Assembly (NCBI GenBank): GCA_029880755.1
Contig: JAOUNW010000132.1
Coordinates: 1-5,277, forward strand
Length of the DNA: 5,277 nucleotides
DNA from: Gammaproteobacteria bacterium
GTDB lineage: Bacteria; Pseudomonadota; Gammaproteobacteria; Acidiferrobacterales; SZUA-150
Reading direction: 5' to 3'
This document shows, one piece after another, positions 1 to 4,648 of the stretch (position 1 is the stretch's first letter; the number at the start of each line of letters is the position of its first letter). The position numbers and the translations under genes are program-made. The notes under the pieces are model-generated. The model was not told the origin of the DNA. It made no database searches and saw nothing but the letters and a program-made list of their open reading frames with translations.

Positions 1-120
1 CGGTACGCTGACGGTAATGCCGGTAAGTATGGCGAGCGCAGGTAGTATCGTGGAGTGCTTTATTTTTTTAAAAGAATGCTTCCGGGGGTAGTCTGATTCG
101 TCCATTTGTTTACGAAACAT
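1..120 (-). CDS. N-terminus of an exported protein, family unknown (partial)
   Basis: This leftward reading frame begins with ATG (complement of 118-120) and stays open for 40 codons to the window edge, so only the amino end is seen. The start is well supported: a strong AAGGAG ribosome binding site lies 8 nt upstream. The peptide starts MFRKQMDESDYPRKHSFKK, a long charged and basic n-region, followed by a hydrophobic stretch at about residues 24-39 (ILPALAILTGITVSV). That is the layout of a Sec signal peptide with an extended n-region, as seen in many outer membrane receptors and secreted enzymes of Gram-negative bacteria; the cleavage site would lie beyond the window. A second ATG at codon 6 is possible but has no better binding site. 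The mature protein is not visible, so no function is assigned. It is divergent from the thioredoxin-like gene at 616. Confidence 0.72.
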   Translation of the reverse strand, partial: MFRKQMDESDYPRKHSFKKIKHSTILPALAILTGITVSVP

Positions 121-128
121 TTGTGTTG

Positions 129-134
129 CTCCTT
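129..134 (-). promoter_or_regulatory. Strong ribosome binding site for the leftward gene
   Basis: On the minus strand this reads AAGGAG, a near-perfect Shine-Dalgarno sequence, 8 nt before the ATG at 120. It is the clearest ribosome binding site in the window and fixes the start of the partial gene. Confidence 0.8.
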
Positions 135-154
135 GAGATTTAAAACATCTTAAA

Positions 155-175
155 TGATTCTTAATCCAAGAATCA
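155..175 (-). repeat. Inverted repeat, 8-bp arms, operator or leader hairpin
   Basis: The arms TGATTCTT and AAGAATCA are perfect complements around a 5-nt centre. The element lies about 35 nt upstream of the start codon of the leftward gene and downstream of its candidate promoter, so it would be in the transcript leader. It could be an operator for a dimeric regulator or an RNA hairpin; the sequence does not decide which. No known operator consensus is recognised. Confidence 0.4.
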
Positions 176-210
176 CGACGGATGATGAACTGTTTACCGG
201 AGAAAACATG

Positions 211-241
211 TTCGCGGATTAGCGTTTTTATCCGAAGCGAA
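211..241 (-). repeat. Bulged hairpin in the leader of the leftward gene
   Basis: TTCG-CGGAT at 211-219 pairs with ATCCG at 230-234 and, after a 3-nt bulge, with CGAA at 238-241, giving 5 plus 4 base pairs around a 10-nt loop. It falls between the candidate promoter at 257-285 and the start at 120. There is no U-tract after it on the minus strand, so it is not a terminator. It may be a leader structure or chance. Confidence 0.22.
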
Positions 242-256
242 AAATTCCGGAAATGA

Positions 257-285
257 ACAATAACCAATATTCAGGTTTTACTCAA
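257..285 (-). promoter_or_regulatory. Candidate sigma70-type promoter for the leftward gene
   Basis: On the minus strand there is TTGAGT, a 17-nt spacer and TATTGT, a fair match to -35 and -10 boxes at ideal spacing. Transcription would begin near 250 and give a leader of about 130 nt that includes both inverted repeats at 155-175 and 211-241. This was found by eye only. Confidence 0.38.
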
Positions 286-401
286 TGTAGCGCTGCGAGT
301 TTGTTAGATTGGCGGGCAGACAGGTTGGTCACATGTGTCGGTTAAAACGATTATTCAATTTTACGCGCCGATAGATTTCGTTGAATTTGTGCATTGAGCA
401 T

Positions 402-431
402 TTGACCAAAATAAAAACAAATGCGTTTTAT
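402..431 (+). promoter_or_regulatory. Weak candidate promoter, rightward
   Basis: TTGACC is followed after 18 nt by TTTTAT in an A-rich context. The -35 box is good and the -10 box is weak. If used, it would give the thioredoxin-like gene a leader of roughly 175 nt. The closer match at 580-607 competes with it. Confidence 0.2.
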
Positions 432-527
432 AGTTAACTTTTGCTGAAAACAGTATTGAACAATCAAATTTACATGTCCAACGCCGGCTAACAAAAAATC
501 TCGCTGCGTGAACTATTGAGTGTTCAT

Positions 528-543
528 TGATCAGGAGTGATCA
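528..543. repeat. Two TGATCA palindromes 4 nt apart, operator-like
   Basis: TGATCA-GGAG-TGATCA forms both a direct and an inverted repeat, centred about 80 nt upstream of the thioredoxin-like start and about 45 nt before the -35 box of the candidate promoter at 580. This position would suit an activator or repressor site. It does not fit the FNR spacing (TTGAT-N4-ATCAA) or a full CRP site. The GGAG between the palindromes has no usable start codon at ribosome binding distance. Confidence 0.28.
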
Positions 544-579
544 CATAAATAATTATGGGGTTATTCTCCCATGCCTGTG

Positions 580-607
580 TTGCCTGAGCCCACAACTAGC
601 GTATGAT
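580..607 (+). promoter_or_regulatory. Candidate sigma70-type promoter just before the thioredoxin-like gene
   Basis: TTGCCT, a 16-nt spacer and TATGAT give good matches to both boxes. The -10 box ends 8 nt before the ATG at 616, so a transcript starting at the usual distance would begin at or next to that ATG. It would then be leaderless, which fits the lack of a Shine-Dalgarno sequence before this gene. Confidence 0.42.
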
Positions 608-615
608 GGCTATCC

Positions 616-1077
616 ATGAAGCGGACGGCAACTAAAACCTTAGCAATCATAACCATTCCTGTGGTCGCAATCGCTATGTCTTTTCTGGCTCTCAGTCAAT
701 TGGCTTCAGATGTTAGCTTGTCCGATTGGTATCAAAATGACACAGGGTATCGCCAGGCAATGGCGGAACAATCCGTTAACACCAAGCCCATCATTCTGTT
801 TTTTCATACCCAATGGTGCACAAGTTGTAAGGCGCTCAAGGAAAATGTCCTGGTGGCGGCAAGCACGAAAGAGATTCTGGAAAACTTCATCAGCGTCGCC
901 ATTGATCCGGAGATTAATTCGCGCACGCAAGCTATTGCGCGACAATATAATGTTTTGGGATTTCCAACGATAGTCGTGATTTCGGCGCAAGCCGCCGCGA
1001 CACGCTATTATTATCCAAAACGTGGCGTTGCTCCGGAGCAGTTTGCCACTGCCATTCAAAAATTGGCCATTTTGTAG
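616..1077 (+). CDS. Membrane-anchored or periplasmic thioredoxin-fold protein
   Basis: The 153-residue product begins with a basic tail (MKRTATK) and a hydrophobic segment at about residues 8-30, which would act as a signal anchor or signal peptide and place the rest in the periplasm. A thioredoxin fold covers about residues 55-150. The active site is W67-C68-T69-S70-C71 after the beta-strand PIILFFH, and the conserved cis-proline is P117 in GFPTIVV. The residues around the CxxC resemble thioredoxin-like proteins of the DsbD C-terminal/Thioredoxin_7 type rather than classical thioredoxin (WCGPC). The likely role is reduction or exchange of disulfides in exported proteins; the partner is unknown. 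No ribosome binding site precedes the ATG at 616, and the promoter at 580-607 would leave almost no leader. A later ATG at 676 would cut the hydrophobic segment and also lacks a binding site. The hydrolase gene follows after 12 nt, so the two are probably co-transcribed. Confidence 0.85.
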   Translation: MKRTATKTLAIITIPVVAIAMSFLALSQLASDVSLSDWYQNDTGYRQAMAEQSVNTKPIILFFHTQWCTSCKALKENVLVAASTKEILENFISVAIDPEINSRTQAIARQYNVLGFPTIVVISAQAAATRYYYPKRGVAPEQFATAIQKLAIL

Positions 1078-1089
1078 ACTACTATTGCA

Positions 1090-2673
1090 GTGATCCGCCA
1101 AACCCGAGATACCCTCAAATTCATGCATCGCCGCCGGCTGGCACCGTATGGTGGATGGTGGCTGGTATTGCTGCCGTGTTTGTTCATTATCGCTGCTTGC
1201 GCACACACGCCACATGCGTCCAATAGCTATAGTGGAGCACCTGAACTTAGTATAAAATTTGTCACTGAACCGGTTCTGGATACAAGAATCAGGGTATTGA
1301 CCGCCGGTCTACCATCACTACCCCCGGTAGTTCTGATACATGGATTAGGCAGCCAGGGCTTGAACGACTGGCATCATCTGATCCCTCAACTTGCCCGAAA
1401 ATATCATGTTGTGGCCCTGGATCTGCCGGGATTTGGCGAGTCCGACCGCCAGAATGTTTTATACGACATCGAAAACCTCGCTGACGTGGTGAAGTGGGTG
1501 ATGGATACCCACAACGCGAATCCACATCACGTAATTGGCCACTCGTTGGGCGCTGCAATCGCCTTGCGCCTGGCGGCGCAATATCCTGAAAGTATAGCCT
1601 CTCTGGTGCTCGCTAATGTCGCAGGGGTTCTGTATCGCACCACCGTCACCGGGTATATTCTGAAACTTGAACCCAACGCAGACGACACCATAGCCAGAAT
1701 TTTCTGGCCAATAACCAAAACCGTGAATATGCTGATGGAAACGTTTGCCGGTGGATTTGGTGCGCCACTAATACAAAACCGATTGCATCGTATATTGCAT
1801 GATCCGGATTTGCGGCAAAAATACCTGCCAAGCGGCAGTAATATTCTGGCGGCTCTGGGTTTGGTGCTCAACAATTTCGGTGAAGACCTGGATAAAATAG
1901 ACAAACCGGCCTTGATTATTTGGAGTGACAACGACCCGATATCCCCTCTGCGTACGGCCAAGTTGCTTGAATACAAACTGAAGCAGTCGGTCCTGAAAAT
2001 CATCCATAATGGCGGACATACGCCCATGCGCAATCAAACGGAAATATTTGAGCATATGGTGCTGACCGCTTTGCAGTCCACCGTGCAACGGACTGAGCGC
2101 TTAATTCCGGAACCGCAGCCGTCAACGGATTCCGAGCCGGCGTATTGCCTGTACCAGGACGAGCTCGTAACCATATCCGGAGAACACGGGCGCGTGGTGA
2201 TTGATCATTGTTCCAACGTTAAATTAACCAAACTCACAGCGAAAGAAATATCTATAAATGAGTCCACGGTCGATATAGAAAACACTACTGTCGTGGGTGA
2301 TGAATGGGCGTTGCTGGCAACGGAATCGAATATTTCCGTTCGACGCAGTTATTTTTCCGGCAACAGCTTTGGCATGCTGGCGCAGGAATCGGGTGTGCAA
2401 ATGGAGCAAAGTATTATTCGCGGAGGGGACTACGGTACCATTCTGGCCGACTCGGTAGCTGATTTTAATGCCGTGCAAACAACGGCGAATGACTCTCTGC
2501 TGATTATTGACAGTGAGTTACACGCTACGGGCAGCGAATTGTTCGGAAGCAAATCGGCAATTACTACGGCCTATGAAGCTACGGTCATGTTTTCCGTGAG
2601 TCGCGTGGTTAGCGAAGGCCGGGACTCCTATTTACACGGTCCGATTATGATTTTCCCGGACAAACCGTTATAA
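1090..2673 (+). CDS. Predicted lipoprotein: alpha/beta hydrolase fused to a beta-helix-like C-terminal domain
   Basis: The 527-residue product has a lipoprotein signal: basic n-region (HRRR, residues 13-16), hydrophobic core and lipobox IAAC with C37. Residues about 78-330 are an alpha/beta hydrolase. Visible parts are the HGLG oxyanion strand (84-87), nucleophile S152 in GHSLG, a helical lid at roughly 184-262, the probable acid D282 in SDNDP, and H310 in GGHTPM. Substrate class (ester, lactone, lipid) cannot be told. After a proline-rich linker (340-350), residues about 351-520 show rungs like a right-handed parallel beta-helix, with WALLATES, FGMLAQES and YGTILADS recurring every 21 residues at 406, 427 and 448. 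C353 and C374 could form a disulfide. The GTG at 1090 was taken because it lies 12 nt after the upstream stop; ATG at 1123 gives a more usual 25-residue lipoprotein signal and is about equally likely, and neither has a clear ribosome binding site. It lies behind the thioredoxin-like gene in a probable operon. Confidence 0.85.
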   Translation: MIRQTRDTLKFMHRRRLAPYGGWWLVLLPCLFIIAACAHTPHASNSYSGAPELSIKFVTEPVLDTRIRVLTAGLPSLPPVVLIHGLGSQGLNDWHHLIPQLARKYHVVALDLPGFGESDRQNVLYDIENLADVVKWVMDTHNANPHHVIGHSLGAAIALRLAAQYPESIASLVLANVAGVLYRTTVTGYILKLEPNADDTIARIFWPITKTVNMLMETFAGGFGAPLIQNRLHRILHDPDLRQKYLPSGSNILAALGLVLNNFGEDLDKIDKPALIIWSDNDPISPLRTAKLLEYKLKQSVLKIIHNGGHTPMRNQTEIFEHMVLTALQSTVQRTERLIPEPQPSTDSEPAYCLYQDELVTISGEHGRVVIDHCSNVKLTKLTAKEISINESTVDIENTTVVGDEWALLATESNISVRRSYFSGNSFGMLAQESGVQMEQSIIRGGDYGTILADSVADFNAVQTTANDSLLIIDSELHATGSELFGSKSAITTAYEATVMFSVSRVVSEGRDSYLHGPIMIFPDKPL

Positions 2674-2865
2674 ATTTGCCATCAATTATTGGTTGTGGCG
2701 CGAGCTGTCGGCATGCTATGGGTTATTCCGTGAGGGAATTGTCAGGGTGTGTTTTCGTCTCATGATGACTCCGTTAATACACGGGGCAGCTTAAATAAAT
2801 ATCCCGTACAGCCGCCGTCCTATGGGCTTTGTCAGGTCTGGTTAAACCGCAATCCTTGTTCGATA

Positions 2866-3588
2866 TTATTCCTGCATTTCAACATTGTGGTAAACGTCCT
2901 GCACATCATCGTTATCGTTCAGCATGCCAAGGAATTTATCAAATAACGCAACATCATCGCCGCTCAGTACACATGTGGTCTGGGGAATAAAAGTAATTTC
3001 GTCGACATCGAATTCAATATCACCCAGGGCGTCGGTAATAGCGGTTTTCGCTTTGTAATATTCGCTCGGTGGCACCAGTACGGTGATCATACCGTCATCG
3101 GATTCGATATCGCTCACATCCACGTCCGCTTCCAGCAATACCGACAGTACGCTATCTTCATCATCGCCTTTAAATACCAGGACCGCGCGGTGATCGAACA
3201 TGTGCGCGACGGCGCCGGGTGCGCCGATTTTGGCTTTGGCCTTGGTAAAGCAAAGACGGACATCGTTGAAGGTACGTGTGTTGTTGTCGGTAAGGCAATC
3301 CACGATTACATTACAACCCCCGGGGCCAAATCCTTCATAACGCGCGGGTACGAAATCTTCCCCCGCACCTCCCTTAGCCTTATCCAGCGCCTTGTCAATG
3401 ACATGCGCGGGTACCTGGTCTTTCTTCGCATTATCGATCAATCGGCGCAAGGCGAGATTACCGTTGGGGTCAACACCGCCGTTCTTGGCGGTGACATAGA
3501 TTTCACGGCCATATTTTGAATAAACTTTTGCCTTGGCGTCAGAGGTTTTAGCGATGGAAGCTTTACGATTTTGATAGGCTCTACCCAT
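2866..3588 (-). CDS. YebC/TACO1-family protein (YeeN-like subgroup)
   Basis: The 240-residue product matches the YebC/PmpR/TACO1 family along its whole length, and the length is normal. It begins MGRAYQNRK, the start seen in the YeeN-like subgroup rather than MAGHSKW of YebC proper. Family hallmarks follow: KVYSKYGREIYVTAK (21-35), QVPAHVIDKALDKAKGG (58-74), RYEGFGPGG (83-91), NNTRTFNDVR (102-111), GAPGAVAHMF (122-131) and the acidic tail DDVQDVYHNV (227-236). Bacterial members have been described as transcription regulators. Mitochondrial TACO1 and some bacterial members act in translation at difficult, proline-rich sites. Which role applies here is not shown by the sequence. The frame runs upstream to a start at 3663, but the family start is the ATG at 3588; only a weak GCGAG sits before it. 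It is convergent with the hydrolase gene and divergent from the small ORF and yajD. Confidence 0.95.
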   Translation of the reverse strand: MGRAYQNRKASIAKTSDAKAKVYSKYGREIYVTAKNGGVDPNGNLALRRLIDNAKKDQVPAHVIDKALDKAKGGAGEDFVPARYEGFGPGGCNVIVDCLTDNNTRTFNDVRLCFTKAKAKIGAPGAVAHMFDHRAVLVFKGDDEDSVLSVLLEADVDVSDIESDDGMITVLVPPSEYYKAKTAITDALGDIEFDVDEITFIPQTTCVLSGDDVALFDKFLGMLNDNDDVQDVYHNVEMQE

Positions 3589-3671
3589 ATAATGCTCGCT
3601 GGAATTATCTAAAAGTGGTTTATTGTAGGGGTATTTTACTTGAGAACCCCCTGGCAGGTCCAAACAATATT

Positions 3672-3701
3672 TTGCTGGAAACAGGTCTATCAGTTTATAA
3701 A
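3672..3701 (+). promoter_or_regulatory. Candidate sigma70-type promoter upstream of the structured segment
   Basis: TTGCTG, an 18-nt spacer and TATAAA form a reasonable rightward promoter. Transcription would begin near 3708 and pass through the inverted repeats at 3770-3871 before reaching the small ORF at 3942 and yajD, giving a leader of roughly 230 nt. Confidence 0.35.
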
Positions 3702-3769
3702 ATCAGATAGTTGGGTAATTATTCGCAGGCGCCCATCCCCCCATACCCATTGCATTAGTGTAGATAACA

Positions 3770-3871
3770 GGGGCGCGATGTTTTGCCTGGTTTGTGGTTA
3801 CATGCCCCGCCGCCGGCTAAAAACAGCGAAGGTGTGGAAACACCCGTAAGCTAGCCGGTTCAGAAGTCTGA
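3770..3871 (+). ncRNA. Candidate structured RNA or leader element, class unknown
   Basis: Three pairings follow one another on the plus strand. First, GGGGC (3770-3774), a GCG bulge and ATGT (3778-3781) pair with ACATGCCCC (3800-3808). Second, CCGGCTA (3813-3819) pairs perfectly with TAGCCGG (3852-3858). Inside it, GCG (3826-3828) pairs with CGT (3845-3847), and after an AA bulge GGTGT (3831-3835) pairs with ACACC (3840-3844) around GGAA, which fits the GNRA tetraloop pattern. Third, TCAG at 3860-3863 pairs with CTGA at 3868-3871. No U-tract follows, so this is not an intrinsic terminator. It could be a riboswitch-like leader for the small ORF/yajD unit, a small RNA, or a DNA element. The CGTAAGCTAGCCGG stretch faintly recalls part of the c-di-GMP-I riboswitch, but the core of that class is absent. 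Confidence 0.33.
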
Positions 3872-3875
3872 TGGA

Positions 3876-3881
3876 TATAAT
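3876..3881 (+). promoter_or_regulatory. Perfect TATAAT -10 box, no matching -35
   Basis: TATAAT lies 60 nt before the small ORF and directly after the inverted repeats. At 17 nt spacing the -35 position reads AGCCGG, which is not a match and lies inside the 3852-3858 stem arm. Use of this box would need an activator or a different factor, or it may be chance. Confidence 0.25.
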
Positions 3882-3941
3882 TATCAAAACGAGCATGGCC
3901 GCAACTGCGTGTAACCAAAATGCATTTTTACGACTATAGCG

Positions 3942-4070
3942 ATGGGCGCGAATTATTATTTCAATTATGATGGCGAGTTGCCTGCCGGCTCGTTTACTGT
4001 CAAGAAACGCCAGTCGCAGGCTGAGCGACTTGTTAACCAGGCTATTTCCATTATGGAGAGCACCGTATAA
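3942..4070 (+). CDS. Small protein of 42 residues, overlapping the yajD start
   Basis: An ATG at 3942 opens a 42-codon frame ending at TAA 4068-4070; its last A is the first base of the yajD ATG (TAATG). The product begins MGANYYFNYDGELPAGSFTV and ends with a charged, helix-like tail, KKRQSQAERLVNQAISIMES. I do not recognise the family. Evidence that it is real is the stop/start overlap, typical of translational coupling, and the protein-like composition; against it, no ribosome binding site precedes the ATG. A stop at 3912 in the same frame bars an ATG further upstream. No signal peptide, membrane segment or cysteine is present, so it is probably cytoplasmic. A frame one base off (3920-3970, MHFYDYSDGRELLFQL) also looks protein-like, so a frameshifted longer gene cannot be excluded. 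Confidence 0.5.
   Translation: MGANYYFNYDGELPAGSFTVKKRQSQAERLVNQAISIMESTV
4054..4058 (+). promoter_or_regulatory. Ribosome binding site for yajD inside the small ORF
   Basis: TGGAG at 4054-4058, within the last codons of the small ORF, lies 11 nt before the ATG at 4070. Ribosomes translating the small ORF would cover this site, consistent with coupled translation of yajD. Confidence 0.5.
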
Positions 4071-4450
4071 TGGTCAAGAAAACAGATATTAATTCCGCAA
4101 AACTCGACAAGGCGGTTGCCGAGGCGCAAAAGGCGCGCCAGCAGCGGGAAAAATCCTATCGTGAAAGAGCCTTGGAGATGTATCCCTGGGTATGTGGTAA
4201 ATGCCAGCGGGAGTTTACCCGCGCCAATTTGAGTGAGCTGACGGTACATCATAGAGACCATAATCATGATTACAACCCGCCGGACGGCAGCAATTGGGAG
4301 CTTCTTTGTTTGTATTGCCACGATAACGAACATGCGCGCATGCTCGATGGCGCTGTGGGCAGTGGTAATGGAAATTCAGCAAGCGCCGGTCAAGGGGCTA
4401 CACACAATCCATTTGGTAATTTAAAAGCGATGCTGGAAAAAAAGAAGTGA
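4070..4450 (+). CDS. yajD: YajD family HNH nuclease-like protein
   Basis: The 126-residue product resembles E. coli YajD (about 115 residues) throughout. A charged helical N-terminus (residues 1-30) leads into YRERALEMYPWVCGKCQREF, then LTVHHRDHNHDYNPPDGSN and WELLCLYCHDNEH. C42, C45, C80 and C83 form two CxxC pairs that would bind a structural zinc. H60/H61, N75 and H84 or H88 supply the HNH (beta-beta-alpha-metal) motif. The tail after a Gly/Ser-rich linker (97-109) reads NPFGNLKAMLEKKK, close to the NPFADLKAM end of YajD. HNH proteins usually cut DNA, but no substrate is established for this family to my knowledge. The start is fixed by TGGAG 11 nt upstream and by overlap with the preceding small ORF. 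No phage packaging or restriction genes are near, so a mobile-element role is not suggested. Confidence 0.93.
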   Translation: MVKKTDINSAKLDKAVAEAQKARQQREKSYRERALEMYPWVCGKCQREFTRANLSELTVHHRDHNHDYNPPDGSNWELLCLYCHDNEHARMLDGAVGSGNGNSASAGQGATHNPFGNLKAMLEKKK

Positions 4451-4648
4451 CGGTGAGTGAACGGCAGTTTACATAATCTTCAGCGAGGCGCCTTCGATAA
4501 GTATTCTTTCCAGTTAACGGTATTTAGTCTTTCTACACAGTCTTGTTTGATTCGCTGTTATCAACACGGCATCAGCTCGCAAGCACTGTAAACTGTTTTC
4601 CTTCCGGGATAATCACCATTATTTTCTCTGGCGGTATGCTTTATTTCA
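4451..4648. other. Gap between yajD and pldA with an inverted repeat
   Basis: This 198-bp gap has no supported gene. TTGAT (4547-4551) and ATCAA (4560-4564) form an inverted repeat with an 8-nt centre; the spacing is too wide for an FNR site. A GATAAT box at 4608-4613 could be a -10 element for pldA with a weak -35 (ACTGTA at 4585-4590, 17 nt away). No intrinsic terminator for yajD is evident. Confidence 0.35.

Larger units (their letters stand above)
121..615. other. Divergent intergenic region, no gene seen
   Basis: These 495 bases lie between the leftward exported-protein gene and the rightward thioredoxin-like gene. I find no convincing coding frame on either strand. The region is AT-rich compared with the genes and contains candidate promoters for both directions, an 8-bp-arm inverted repeat, a bulged hairpin and a repeated TGATCA palindrome, each listed separately. 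Its length is more than two simple promoters need, so regulator binding or a long leader for the leftward gene is plausible. Confidence 0.6.
3589..3941. other. Divergent intergenic region with a structured segment
   Basis: These 353 bases separate the YebC-family gene from the small ORF upstream of yajD. No convincing gene is present. The right-hand part contains a candidate promoter (3672-3701), an array of inverted repeats (3770-3871) and a perfect TATAAT box (3876-3881). The leftward promoter for the YebC-family gene must lie in the left part, but I find no clear pair of boxes; TAAAAT and TACAAT occur on the minus strand near 3625-3640 without good -35 partners. Confidence 0.55.

Noticed and set aside
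482..491. CGCCGGCTAA occurs here and again at 3811-3820
   Set aside because: The shared 10 bases are not flanked by further similarity, so a dispersed repeat is not supported.
706..1215. Long leftward open frame opposite the thioredoxin-like gene
   Set aside because: It is antisense to a clearly recognised thioredoxin fold and shows no family features or ribosome binding site.
1527..2088. Overlapping leftward open frames opposite the hydrolase
   Set aside because: They are antisense shadows of a conserved alpha/beta hydrolase domain; their translations resemble nothing recognisable.
2674..2865. Terminators between the convergent hydrolase and YebC-family genes
   Set aside because: The best hairpin, ATTCC-GTGAG-GGAAT at 2725-2739, has only 5 bp and no T-run on either side. 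I cannot support an intrinsic terminator here.
3190..3519. Rightward 109-codon frame inside the YebC-family gene
   Set aside because: It lies entirely antisense to a highly conserved gene and has no ribosome binding site.
3589..3663. N-terminal extension of the YebC-family gene by 25 codons
   Set aside because: The family begins at MGR (ATG at 3588); the extension lacks similarity and would cover the promoter region.
3640..3849. Rightward 69-codon frame upstream of yajD
   Set aside because: It begins with a TTG start without a ribosome binding site and gives no protein-like pattern. Only its last 23 codons are noted, as a possible leader peptide.
3824..3880. c-di-GMP-I (GEMM) riboswitch
   Set aside because: CGTAAGCTAGCCGG and the GNRA-type loop recall that class, but the conserved GCAAACC and ACGCAAAGC core and the second tetraloop-receptor arm are missing. 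A covariance-model scan would settle it.
4070..4450. HNH gene as part of a phage or restriction system
   Set aside because: The protein matches the chromosomal YajD family over its length and no phage or methyltransferase gene is nearby.
4451..4500. Terminator after yajD
   Set aside because: GGCGCC near 4488 is a palindrome without a loop, and no stable hairpin with a T-run follows.
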